6,215 bases of DNA from an archaeon UBA55 (GCA_002495465.1 DAFN01000019.1:5465-11679), one strand, 5' to 3'; shown: positions 1 to 5,426, numbered from the stretch's first letter. Made by a program: numbers and translations. Notes: a model not told the origin generated them from the sequence alone.

Positions 1-3
1 CTA

Positions 4-450
4 ATGGCTAGAATGTATTCAAGAAAGAAGGGGAAATCAGGCTCAGAAAGGCCTCTTAATCGGGAGAGTCCTGAGTGGGTTACTCTTTCTTCAGCAGAAG
101 TTGAAAAACTTATAAAGAAATTATCTTCAGAAGGTATTTCTCCTGCCCATATCGGCCTTCGTCTCCGAGACGAATACGGAGTTCCTGATGTAAAGGCTCT
201 TACAGGAAAAAGACTTTCCACAATTATAGAGGCAGGGGAAGGAGCACTCCCTTCAGATTTGTCTGATTTGCTTTCAAAGGCGACGCATCTCAAGGGGCAT
301 CTTCTCACAGCCCGGAAGGACTTGAGCTCAAAAAGAGGTCTGGATTTTACAGAAGCAAAAATAAGGAAACTTGCAAAGTATTATGTATCCTCAGGAAAGC
401 TTCCAAAAACCTGGAAGTACACGAAATCTATGAGTGAGGTTTCAGAGTAA
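4..450 (+). CDS. rps15: 30S ribosomal protein uS15 (archaeal S15)
   Basis: Small-subunit ribosomal protein that binds the central domain of 16S rRNA during early 30S assembly. The 148-residue product starts with the archaeal/eukaryotic signature MARMYSRKKGKSGS. An archaeal-type N-terminal domain follows (about residues 1-60, with SPEWV, GISPAHIGLRLRDEYGVPDV and a TGK turn), then the helical S15 core (about 75-140, with ATHLKGHL, FTEAKIRKLAKYY and LPKTWKY). Length is normal for archaea; bacterial S15 is about 89 residues and lacks the N-terminal domain. The ATG at base 4 gives the expected N-terminus, but only three bases precede it, so no promoter or ribosome binding site can be judged. The gene ends one base before the rps3ae start and contains that gene's probable ribosome binding site, so the two are probably one operon. 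Identity is secure from motifs. Confidence 0.97.
   Translation: MARMYSRKKGKSGSERPLNRESPEWVTLSSAEVEKLIKKLSSEGISPAHIGLRLRDEYGVPDVKALTGKRLSTIIEAGEGALPSDLSDLLSKATHLKGHLLTARKDLSSKRGLDFTEAKIRKLAKYYVSSGKLPKTWKYTKSMSEVSE
436..440 (+). promoter_or_regulatory. Shine-Dalgarno-like site for rps3ae
   Basis: GAGGT lies inside the end of rps15, 11 bases before the ATG at 452. The spacing is slightly long but usable. It supports the ATG at 452 over the in-frame GTG at 434, which would add six unconserved residues (MRFQSN) and place the start before this site. Confidence 0.5.
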
Positions 451-451
451 T

Positions 452-1030
452 ATGGCAGCACCAAGGACAGTGGATAAGTGGAAATCAAAGAAGTGGTATT
501 CAGTCATTGCCCCTGACCTTTTTAAAAATGTTGTCCTCTGTGATACAGTCGCAGAGAACCCCCGGCTAATTCCGGGTCGCATTGTTGAGACAAATCTTTC
601 TGAGGTTGTAGCAGGTTATGATTCGCGAAGACCTACTACAAAGCTGAGGTTCAGAATAAAGGATGTCCAGGGCGAGAAGGCAAGCACAATTTTCCTTGGG
701 CACAGGCTTCACAATGAATTTGAGCGCGGGCTTGTCAGGAAAAATTCAAGTAAAGTATATTCTAATGATGTTTTTTCTACTAATGACGGGAAGAAAATCA
801 GGCTAAAAGGTGTTCTTGTGACTCCGTCTCCTATAAATCAGTCCATGAAGCAGGATATGAGGACAAAATATCTAGAAATTGTCAAGAAGGAAGCTTCTTC
901 AAAAAATCTCAATGATTTTATTCATTTCATTCTCTCCGGCAAGCTGTCTGGAAAGCTTAGGTCAGAACTGAAAAGCATCTACTCACTAAAACATGCGCTG
1001 ATCAAGAAGACAGAAATTATTTCTGAATAA
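452..1030 (+). CDS. rps3ae: 30S ribosomal protein eS1 (S3Ae)
   Basis: Archaeal/eukaryotic small-subunit protein eS1, absent from bacteria, located on the 30S platform near the mRNA exit. The product has 192 residues, close to the usual archaeal length. The family signature is in the first half: WKSKKWYSVIAPDLF (about 10-24), then NPRLIPGRIVETNLSEV and TTKLRFRI, followed by the charged C-terminal half. The ATG at 452 is preferred because it begins MAAPRTVDKWKSKKWY, while the upstream GTG at 434 lies inside rps15 and overlaps the ribosome binding site. Only base 451 separates it from the rps15 stop, so translation is probably coupled. rps15 and rps3ae are neighbours in many archaea. A seven-T run just after the stop is a likely terminator. 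Confidence 0.96.
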   Translation: MAAPRTVDKWKSKKWYSVIAPDLFKNVVLCDTVAENPRLIPGRIVETNLSEVVAGYDSRRPTTKLRFRIKDVQGEKASTIFLGHRLHNEFERGLVRKNSSKVYSNDVFSTNDGKKIRLKGVLVTPSPINQSMKQDMRTKYLEIVKKEASSKNLNDFIHFILSGKLSGKLRSELKSIYSLKHALIKKTEIISE

Positions 1031-1032
1031 TA

Positions 1033-1039
1033 TTTTTTT
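1033..1039 (+). terminator. T-run terminator after rps3ae
   Basis: Seven consecutive T residues begin three bases after the rps3ae stop. Archaeal RNA polymerase terminates at oligo-T tracts without needing a hairpin, and none is seen here. A separate promoter follows, so a transcript end at this point is plausible. Confidence 0.5.
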
Positions 1040-1064
1040 GCTGTTCTTATTCACTCTACACTAT

Positions 1065-1074
1065 CTTTTTATAC
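1065..1074 (+). promoter_or_regulatory. TATA box for the C/D-box sRNA
   Basis: CTTTTTATAC is centred near base 1070, about 26 bases before the predicted 5' end of the guide RNA at about 1096. That is the normal archaeal TATA-to-start distance. No protein start lies at that distance, so the site independently supports an RNA gene here. Confidence 0.5.
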
Positions 1075-1095
1075 CTCCTTGCTCACTTATTTTAG

Positions 1096-1162
1096 TGCAA
1101 TGAAGAAGTGAACACCCTCTGATTGCCCCAAAGATGATGAACGGTTGGTAGCTTCTGAGCAA
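1096..1162 (+). ncRNA. Candidate C/D-box guide sRNA (2'-O-methylation guide)
   Basis: The four boxes of an archaeal C/D guide RNA occur in the right order. The C box is ATGAAGA at 1100-1106 (one mismatch to RUGAUGA), the D' box is CTGA at 1119-1122, the C' box is a perfect ATGATGA at 1134-1140, and the D box is CTGA at 1155-1158. The guides are 12 nt (1107-1118) and 14 nt (1141-1154), and the D'-C' spacer is 11 nt. TGC at 1096-1098 pairs with GCA at 1159-1161 as a short terminal stem. A TATA box lies about 26 nt upstream. By the fifth-base rule the D' guide would methylate the U in AGGG(U)GUUCACU and the D guide the U in AAGC(U)ACCAACC. I could not match either target to an rRNA or tRNA. Such RNAs act with L7Ae, Nop5 and fibrillarin. 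Confidence 0.72.
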
Positions 1163-1202
1163 ATATTCCTTACTCAGATCTTTCTCCGTCGATTCGCAAT
1201 TC

Positions 1203-1210
1203 TTTTATAT
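1203..1210 (+). promoter_or_regulatory. TATA box of cca
   Basis: TTTTATAT is centred about 25 bases before the ATG at 1232, so transcription should begin at or next to the start codon (a leaderless mRNA). This argues against the upstream GTG at 1145, which would lie before the promoter. Confidence 0.6.
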
Positions 1211-1231
1211 CCACTTCTCATAGTTCCTTCC

Positions 1232-2581
1232 ATGGAAAAGCTCCTAAAGGATGTCCTGGGGAGGGTAATTCCTTCAAAGGAAGAAGTTGACGCTCTTAAC
1301 AAATTCACCAAAAGCGTTCTGAGAACCGCAAATGATTTAGGAATTGAGGCCACTGTTCAGGGCTCAATAGCCAAGGGAACTTGGGTTTCCGGAACTCACG
1401 ATGTTGACGTTTTTATATGTTTCAAGGAAGACGTTTCCCGTTCAAAACTTGAAAAGGACGGTATTTCCTTCGGGAAAAAAATAATCAAGAAGCTCGGTGG
1501 AAAGCCTGAGCTTGTATATGCAGAGCATCCTTACACCAGAAGCACAATAAATGAGTTTATTCTTGACATAGTTCCGTGCTATAAACTGAAGTCTGCGTCC
1601 AAAATAAAGAGTGCTGTGGATAGGACACCCTTTCATACTGAATATATTCTTAAAAATTTCTCAGGAACGCAGGCAAATGAGGTTCGTCTTCTCAAAAGGT
1701 TTATGCAGGGTATAGGAGTATACGGTGCAAAGGAGAAGGTGCGCGGCTTCTCCGGATATCTCTGTGAGCTGTTGATTTTAGAATACGGAACTTTTCTTAA
1801 TCTTCTTTCCTCCTCAGTCAAGTGGAAGATTGGTCAGTCAATTGACAATGAAGATTTTGGAACAACACAGAATTTCGACGATTCTCTTATTGTGATAGAC
1901 CCAACAGATAAAAATCGGAACGTTGCCGCTGCTCTCGACAAAGATAAGTATGAAATATTCATCAATGCTTGTAGAGCCTTCCAAAAAAAGCACAGAATAG
2001 AGTTCTTTTTCCCGAATGAGGTAGAATCCTTTTCCAAGGACAGACTCAAAAAAGACTTGTCCAAGAGAGGGCATCTGCTCATCATGGAATTCAAGCCTCC
2101 AAAAGTTGTAGAGGATATATTATATTCTCAGCTTAGGAAGAGTGCGCACACTATTGTATCTTTCATGAAAAGGTCGAATTTCTCCATTCTAGGATATTCA
2201 TACACCTCAGGAGAACGTTCACACATTCTTATAGAGTTGGAGACTGGGTCCCTCCCAAAAAAACAAAAAGTAGATGGGCCTCCAACAGATGTAGACCAGA
2301 AATTCCAGGATGAATTTGCAAAAAAGCACAAGAAGAGAAAAACCTGGATTTCAGGAGGCCGGTGGCATGTTGAGATTGACAGGACTCATACAAGTCCTGA
2401 GTCTCTTTTGAATGAAATAATAAAAAGTCCTATTGACTACGGAATTGGAAAGTATGTTATAGAATCTCTTTCTAAAGAATGTAAAATATTAACTTCTTCG
2501 GAGATTCTGGACTCAGATTCCGAGGAGCTTTCTAAGTTTATCACAAGCTATCTTTCAAAGAAGAAGCCATGGGAGTGGTAA
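1232..2581 (+). CDS. cca: CCA-adding tRNA nucleotidyltransferase, archaeal class I
   Basis: Adds or repairs the 3' CCA of tRNAs from CTP and ATP without a nucleic acid template. The product has 449 residues, typical of archaeal class I enzymes. The nucleotidyltransferase core shows GSIAKGTWVSGTHDVDVF, with G44-S45 and metal-binding D57 and D59, and the third carboxylate D112 in FILDIVPCY. Other family motifs are YAEHPYTRS (96-104), VDRTPFH (129-135), RGFSGYLCELL (171-181) and IDPTDKNRNVAAAL (222-235). The C-terminal half is the tRNA-binding tail/body region. The ATG at 1232 is chosen because the TATA box at 1203-1210 places the transcript start there. The 29 extra residues from the GTG at 1145 are non-conserved and overlap the guide RNA. 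The tRNA-Thr in this window lacks an encoded CCA and is a natural substrate. Confidence 0.95.
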   Translation: MEKLLKDVLGRVIPSKEEVDALNKFTKSVLRTANDLGIEATVQGSIAKGTWVSGTHDVDVFICFKEDVSRSKLEKDGISFGKKIIKKLGGKPELVYAEHPYTRSTINEFILDIVPCYKLKSASKIKSAVDRTPFHTEYILKNFSGTQANEVRLLKRFMQGIGVYGAKEKVRGFSGYLCELLILEYGTFLNLLSSSVKWKIGQSIDNEDFGTTQNFDDSLIVIDPTDKNRNVAAALDKDKYEIFINACRAFQKKHRIEFFFPNEVESFSKDRLKKDLSKRGHLLIMEFKPPKVVEDILYSQLRKSAHTIVSFMKRSNFSILGYSYTSGERSHILIELETGSLPKKQKVDGPPTDVDQKFQDEFAKKHKKRKTWISGGRWHVEIDRTHTSPESLLNEIIKSPIDYGIGKYVIESLSKECKILTSSEILDSDSEELSKFITSYLSKKKPWEW

Positions 2582-2602
2582 GGCAAAATTTTCTAGCTCC
2601 GC

Positions 2603-2722
2603 CTACTCGTCCTCGGTTTCTTCTCCAACATCTTCCTCGCTGTAGTTGTCGTCGTCCTCGTTTTCGAAGCTGTCATCCTCGTCCTCTTCTTTGAGGTCTT
2701 CCTGGTCTTCTGTATCTTTCAT
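2603..2722 (-). CDS. Hyperacidic 39-residue protein, unknown function
   Basis: A short reading frame on the minus strand, from ATG at 2722 to TAG at 2603. It encodes 39 residues, 24 of them Asp or Glu, with two Lys, no Arg and almost no hydrophobic residues. It begins MKDTEDQEDLKEEDEDD and ends GEETEDE. I recognise no family, and the composition predicts a disordered polyanion. Support for a real gene is its own TATA box at 2764-2771, a GAGGG motif (2726-2730) three bases before the ATG, and its fit in a gap otherwise lacking a gene. It converges on cca with 21 bp between stops and lies downstream of hjc on the same strand. Such proteins can be DNA mimics, histone or basic-protein partners, or acidic tails; none is shown here. 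A chance low-complexity frame is the main alternative. Confidence 0.55.
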   Translation of the reverse strand: MKDTEDQEDLKEEDEDDSFENEDDDNYSEEDVGEETEDE

Positions 2723-2763
2723 GTTCCCTCTGGAATAAACTTATTTTACGGCTCTGCTTAGCC

Positions 2764-2771
2764 ATATAAAT
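2764..2771 (-). promoter_or_regulatory. TATA box of the acidic microprotein
   Basis: Read on the minus strand this is ATTTATAT inside an AT-rich tract. It lies between the hjc stop and the microprotein ATG. A start about 26 bases downstream, near 2741, would give a leader of about 19 nt carrying the GAGGG motif. It is thus one of the few leadered promoters in the window. Confidence 0.5.
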
Positions 2772-2777
2772 ATTTTT

Positions 2778-3200
2778 CTATAAATCAGAATGATCCCTAT
2801 TCATCTCAATTAGCTCATCTAGTCGTTTTCCATCGTCATAAGCAAAGCTTTTCGATACTTTGAAATTTTCACCTTTAGTCATCTGTATCTTTGCCATATC
2901 AAGAAAGACCCAGTCTTTGCTTCCGAACTTCACGGCAATCCACGGCTTTGCCCCAAATGTCTGTGAGAATGTTATTAGTTTCACAATTTCATCGTAGCTA
3001 AGGTGAACGTAGTCTCCTGCAACTGATTTGCACTCAAATGCGAAAGTCATCTTCCCATCGCTTGCCACAACGTCAGGGCACGGCCTTCTGGAAACGCCGC
3101 TACCTGCTACCCTCAGTGCTGCGAATCCCCTCTCCCAGAGCATCTCTATTAGCTCACGCTCAGCTCTTGCACCTTTTCCGTACTTATCTTTGATTACCAC
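2778..3200 (-). CDS. hjc: Holliday junction resolvase Hjc
   Basis: Archaeal structure-specific endonuclease that cuts four-way DNA junctions symmetrically, completing homologous recombination and fork repair; it acts as a dimer. The 140-residue product has the Hjc nuclease core: KGARAERELIEML (E14), GFAALRVAGSGVSRRPCPDVVA (S34, D43), and FECKS with E56 and K58. These match the E, D and ExK metal-binding residues of archaeal Hjc, and PWIAVKFGSKDWVFLD closes the fold. All catalytic positions are present. The start is a GTG at 3200; no ATG precedes the catalytic region, and the hjc TATA box lies about 27 bases upstream, predicting a leaderless mRNA. It is divergent from hsp20, with 37 bp between the start codons. 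Length is normal for the family, with an acidic C-terminal tail. Confidence 0.95.
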   Translation of the reverse strand: MVIKDKYGKGARAERELIEMLWERGFAALRVAGSGVSRRPCPDVVASDGKMTFAFECKSVAGDYVHLSYDEIVKLITFSQTFGAKPWIAVKFGSKDWVFLDMAKIQMTKGENFKVSKSFAYDDGKRLDELIEMNRDHSDL

Positions 3201-3206
3201 TAAAAA

Positions 3207-3215
3207 CTTAAATAT
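3207..3215 (+). promoter_or_regulatory. TATA box of hsp20
   Basis: CTTAAATAT is centred at 3211, 27 bases before the ATG at 3238, which predicts a leaderless hsp20 mRNA. It begins only seven bases upstream of the hjc start codon on the opposite strand. Confidence 0.6.
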
Positions 3216-3223
3216 CTCTAAGC

Positions 3224-3231
3224 TATTAAAA
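3224..3231 (-). promoter_or_regulatory. TATA box of hjc
   Basis: Read on the minus strand this is TTTTAATA, centred about 27 bases before the GTG at 3200, which predicts a leaderless hjc mRNA. It lies just upstream of the hsp20 start codon, so the two divergent promoters interlock. Confidence 0.5.
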
Positions 3232-3237
3232 TTAACT

Positions 3238-3831
3238 ATGACGAAGAAAACGGAGCGAAAAGGTGAGTGGTGGCGAAAGTATACAAAACGCTACATAGAT
3301 GAAGATGTTTCTCAGAAGAAGCCAGTGAACAGGCTAAAAGGTCTTACAAAGTCAAAATCACAAGAGCTCCCCTATACTGAGCTTTCAGACCCGTTTAGAG
3401 ATATACAAAATATTTCAAAGGGGATAAACCAGATGTTCAGAGATATGCTGAACCGGGACTTTTCCAAATCTCCTGAGCTTCCAAGGACTCTCAAGATGCA
3501 GGAAGGTCTCTTCAGGCAGCCCATTGTCCATGTAAAGGAGGGGAGGAAAGATGTCATCGTAAAAGTAGAACTCCCTGGCCTCAGAAAGGATGATATAAAT
3601 CTAAAAGTGGAAGGAAGTCATCTCATAATAGATGCCAGCGTGAAATCTGAGAAAAAGCGGGAAGAATCCGGATATATAGGATTTTCATCTGATTATATTG
3701 GATTTCGAAATGTTGTTCGTCTTCCGGTTCTTGTCGATAAGAATTTGAGTAAAGCCACTTACAAGTCAGGAATACTCACTGTAATCCTCAGAAAGCTGCC
3801 TCCGGATGAGGGCGAAATCGATATAGAGTAG
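3238..3831 (+). CDS. hsp20: Hsp20-family small heat shock protein
   Basis: ATP-independent cytoplasmic holdase that binds unfolding proteins and normally assembles into oligomers. The product has 197 residues. The alpha-crystallin domain covers about residues 92-186 and carries IVKVELPGLRKDDINLKVEG (107-126), GFRNVVRLPVLVD (155-167) and the hallmark A-x-x-x-x-G-x-L as ATYKSGILTVIL (173-184). The C-terminal extension is short (DEGEIDIE) and its last residues, I-D-I, resemble the I-x-I motif used in oligomerisation. The first 90 residues are longer than in many archaeal homologues; residues 1-40 are strongly basic (14 Lys/Arg against 5 acidic). The ATG at 3238 is set by the TATA box 27 bases upstream. 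The frame is open back to 3028, but that part only mirrors hjc. Confidence 0.93.
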   Translation: MTKKTERKGEWWRKYTKRYIDEDVSQKKPVNRLKGLTKSKSQELPYTELSDPFRDIQNISKGINQMFRDMLNRDFSKSPELPRTLKMQEGLFRQPIVHVKEGRKDVIVKVELPGLRKDDINLKVEGSHLIIDASVKSEKKREESGYIGFSSDYIGFRNVVRLPVLVDKNLSKATYKSGILTVILRKLPPDEGEIDIE

Positions 3832-3840
3832 TGGAATAAT

Positions 3841-3848
3841 TATTTAAG
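3841..3848 (+). promoter_or_regulatory. TATA box of tRNA-Thr
   Basis: TATTTAAG is centred about 28 bases before the first base of the mature tRNA, a normal distance for an archaeal tRNA promoter. It lies just after the hsp20 stop, so the tRNA can be transcribed on its own. Confidence 0.6.
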
Positions 3849-3872
3849 ACTCTTACTTCATAGTTTCTCCGT

Positions 3873-3946
3873 GCCTCAGTAGCTCAGGCTGGTAGAGCGC
3901 GTCATTGGTAATGACGAGGTCGCGAGTTCAACTCTCGCCTGAGGCT
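3873..3946 (+). tRNA. trnT: tRNA-Thr (anticodon GGU)
   Basis: A complete 74-nt cloverleaf can be folded by eye. The acceptor stem is GCCTCAG (3873-3879) with CTGAGGC (3939-3945). The D stem is GCTC (3882-3885) with GAGC (3895-3898). The anticodon stem is CGTCA (3900-3904) with TGACG (3912-3916) around the loop TTGGTAA. The T stem is GCGAG (3922-3926) with CTCGC (3934-3938) around TTCAACT. All stems are perfectly paired. The anticodon is GGT (3907-3909), which reads ACC and ACU threonine codons. The discriminator is U73 (3946), as usual for archaeal tRNA-Thr. The 3' CCA is not encoded (TAG follows), so it must be added by the CCA enzyme. There is no intron. Confidence 0.97.
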
Positions 3947-3956
3947 TAGAAAACTC

Positions 3957-3963
3957 TATATAT
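3957..3963 (+). promoter_or_regulatory. TATA box of the MtnA-like gene
   Basis: TATATAT is centred about 24 bases before the ATG at 3984, consistent with a leaderless mRNA. It begins 11 bases after the tRNA 3' end, so tRNA termination and this promoter share one short spacer. Confidence 0.55.
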
Positions 3964-3977
3964 TTTCTTTCCTAAGG

Positions 3978-3983
3978 TTTTTT
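3978..3983 (+). terminator. Possible T-run terminator for tRNA-Thr
   Basis: Six T residues lie 31 bases after the tRNA end and directly before the next ATG. A run of four T occurs earlier, at 3963-3966. Either could end the tRNA transcript. The position at the predicted start of the next mRNA makes this call weak. Confidence 0.3.
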
Positions 3984-4937
3984 ATGCGTGTGAAATTGGG
4001 GAGCAGTGAAGGCTATAAAAATTATAGGTCTTTATGGATGGATGGTCTGACTGTCAAGGTCATAGATCAGAGGAGTCTGCCATTTTCCGTCAATATAGCT
4101 GAACTGAAAACTTCCAAGGAAACTCTGTCTGCAATCCGAGATGGTGTTATACGGGGGTCCCTTTCTGTCGGGGCGGCATCTGCCTATGCAGTTGCTCAGT
4201 CCGCCAATGAATTCGACGGTTCCGCTTACGAGCTTTTCAGATTATCTGTTTATGGAAGTGCCGACCTTCTCAAAGACGAAATCGACAGCCCCGATGTTTC
4301 CCTCTCAGTTGGGAAAGTTGTTTCCTCAATTAAGAATCTGGATTCTATAGAGCTTGCTAAAAAGGCAGCTCTTGCCTCAGCAGAGGAGGTATCGTCTACA
4401 TATCTTGATGTGTGCAAGCGCATAGGCTTGCGCGGGGGGAATCTTGTAAGCAATGGCTCTAAAATTCTCATTCATTGCAATGGCGGAGCTCTCGGAAGCG
4501 TCGATTTTGGAACCTCTCTTGCTCCTATACGCTCGGCCCACATTCTTGGCAGGAATTTTCAGGTATATGTAGATAAAGACTGTCCCGGAACTAATTCCTG
4601 GGAGCTTTCTCAGGAGGGGATAAATGTTGCAGCCATTCCTCCGTTTGGGACTGGACATGTCATGCGCTCAGGAGAGATAGATATCTGCATAATGGCTGCA
4701 GAAAAGGCCGATACTAATGGAGACATTTATTCATATCCAGGAACATATGAGAAGGCAGTTCTTGCCAAGGAGCATTCAATTCCTTTTTATGTTGCACTTC
4801 CACGTTCTTCTGTCGATATAAGTGGAAAGAAGTTGAGAGAAAATTCTAGTTTTGTTCCTTCAGATTATATCACTGCCTATATAACTGAATACGGGATGTT
4901 CAAGCCAGAAAATTTCAAGGACTTACTACAGACTTAA
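3984..4937 (+). CDS. MtnA/eIF2B-alpha family protein (divergent sugar-phosphate isomerase-like)
   Basis: The 317-residue product belongs to the family of methylthioribose-1-phosphate isomerase (MtnA), archaeal ribose-1,5-bisphosphate isomerase and eIF2B alpha/beta/delta. Family features are DGLTVKVIDQRSLP (20-33), AIRDGVIRGSLSVGAASAYA (50-69), HCNGGALG (164-171), WELSQEGI (206-213), NGD (245-247) and AVLAKEHSIPFYVALP (258-273). C165 matches the catalytic Cys of MtnA. The catalytic Asp of GADRI is replaced by E240 in AAEKA. The phosphate-binding RGA reads RGS (57-59), the NK pair before IGT reads SY (250-251), and the TRPxxQG segment is shortened to CPGTN (200-204). Substrate or reaction may therefore differ from MtnA. 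The ATG at 3984 gives a family-like N-terminus and fits the TATA box. The stop overlaps the convergent regulator by 4 bp. Family is secure; function is not. Confidence 0.85.
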   Translation: MRVKLGSSEGYKNYRSLWMDGLTVKVIDQRSLPFSVNIAELKTSKETLSAIRDGVIRGSLSVGAASAYAVAQSANEFDGSAYELFRLSVYGSADLLKDEIDSPDVSLSVGKVVSSIKNLDSIELAKKAALASAEEVSSTYLDVCKRIGLRGGNLVSNGSKILIHCNGGALGSVDFGTSLAPIRSAHILGRNFQVYVDKDCPGTNSWELSQEGINVAAIPPFGTGHVMRSGEIDICIMAAEKADTNGDIYSYPGTYEKAVLAKEHSIPFYVALPRSSVDISGKKLRENSSFVPSDYITAYITEYGMFKPENFKDLLQT

Positions 4938-5326
4938 AATTTATATTGCTCGACACCTATACATGGGTGTATCTTTTCCTCGTATATTCTAATATATTCT
5001 TCAAAGTCAAGTTTTCTTATACTTTCGAGGCGTCTTCCACGCTCTTTTAAGAGCCTATCTAAATGTCTCCGTTTCTCTTCTAGGAGTCTGTTCATTATTT
5101 TGTAGGCCGGCAGTGTCCTGTACATTCTCGGCTTGTCCTCTTCACTGTAAAGAAGCTTCTTTTCTTCAAGGTCTTTTAGAACTTGGTATACTTTTGTCAG
5201 AGGTATTCCTGAGAGCTCACTAATGTCCTTCGCAGTTGTTTTTCTTTTGTTAAGAAGGACTACCATTGCCTTTGACTGGTATTCTGTTAGACCAAGCCTT
5301 TTCAGATATCGGATATTCTCTTCCAT
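4934..5326 (-). CDS. TrmB-like single-domain transcriptional regulator
   Basis: The 130-residue product has a TrmB-type winged helix-turn-helix at about residues 5-73: LGLTEYQSKAMVVLL, then TTAKDISELSGIPLTKVYQVLKDLEEKKLL with recognition helix near 42-53, and a wing ending MYRTL. A very basic, charged helix follows (about 76-108, with EEKRRHLDRLLKERGRR), probably for dimerisation by coiled coil. Full-length TrmB proteins carry a C-terminal sugar-binding domain and are about 340 residues; that domain is absent, so direct sugar sensing is not expected. It is transcribed away from the secreted glycoprotein gene, and the shared upstream region holds repeated GGGAA elements, which suggests autoregulation and control of that neighbour. 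The ATG at 5326 gives the expected N-terminus (EENIRYLKRLGLTEYQ). Its TAA overlaps the MtnA-like stop. Confidence 0.85.
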   Translation of the reverse strand: MEENIRYLKRLGLTEYQSKAMVVLLNKRKTTAKDISELSGIPLTKVYQVLKDLEEKKLLYSEEDKPRMYRTLPAYKIMNRLLEEKRRHLDRLLKERGRRLESIRKLDFEEYIRIYEEKIHPCIGVEQYKF

Positions 5327-5345
5327 CTTACTCTTTGTTGGGGGT

Positions 5346-5416
5346 GGGAAAATACATAAGTCCTTGGCGGGAAAATCCCTATCTTTAATTGTAACAACCT
5401 TCCCGCTTCCTGGGAA
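5346..5416. promoter_or_regulatory. Candidate operator region: repeated GGGAA / TTCCC elements
   Basis: The spacer between the divergent regulator and secreted-protein genes holds GGGAAAAT at 5346-5353 and again at 5369-5376, exactly 23 bp apart. It also holds TTCCC at 5400-5404 and GGGAA at 5412-5416, which form a perfect 5-bp inverted repeat with a 7-base centre. GCGGGAA (5367-5373) and TTCCCGC (5400-5406) form a wider 7-bp inverted repeat, and GGGA-AAA-TCCC is at 5369-5379. The outer copies abut the two opposing TATA boxes. This looks like a multi-site operator, most simply for the adjacent TrmB-like protein. The assignment is inference from position and symmetry. Confidence 0.45.
5352..5360 (-). 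promoter_or_regulatory. Possible TATA box of the TrmB-like gene
   Basis: Read on the minus strand this is CTTATGTAT, an imperfect TATA element centred about 30 bases before the ATG at 5326. It predicts a leaderless or near-leaderless mRNA and abuts a GGGAAAAT element. Confidence 0.4.
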
Positions 5417-5426
5417 ACTCGTAAAC

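Noticed and set aside
434..451. GTG start for rps3ae
   Set aside because: It would add six residues not found in eS1 and overlap the rps15 end and the ribosome binding site; ATG 452 gives the normal MAAPRTVDKWK start.
1145..1231. Upstream GTG start that lengthens cca by 29 residues
   Set aside because: The extension overlaps the guide RNA, precedes the cca TATA box at 1203-1210, and its hydrophobic residues do not resemble the family N-terminus. MEKLLKDVLGRVIPS from 1232 does.
2582..2602. Terminator hairpin between cca and the acidic microprotein
   Set aside because: Only AAAATTTT is present, with no T-run of useful length and no stable stem.
3028..3237. In-frame upstream extension of hsp20
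   Set aside because: It lies opposite hjc and crosses both divergent promoters, and its sequence has no Hsp20 features. Openness there is a by-product of the hjc coding strand.
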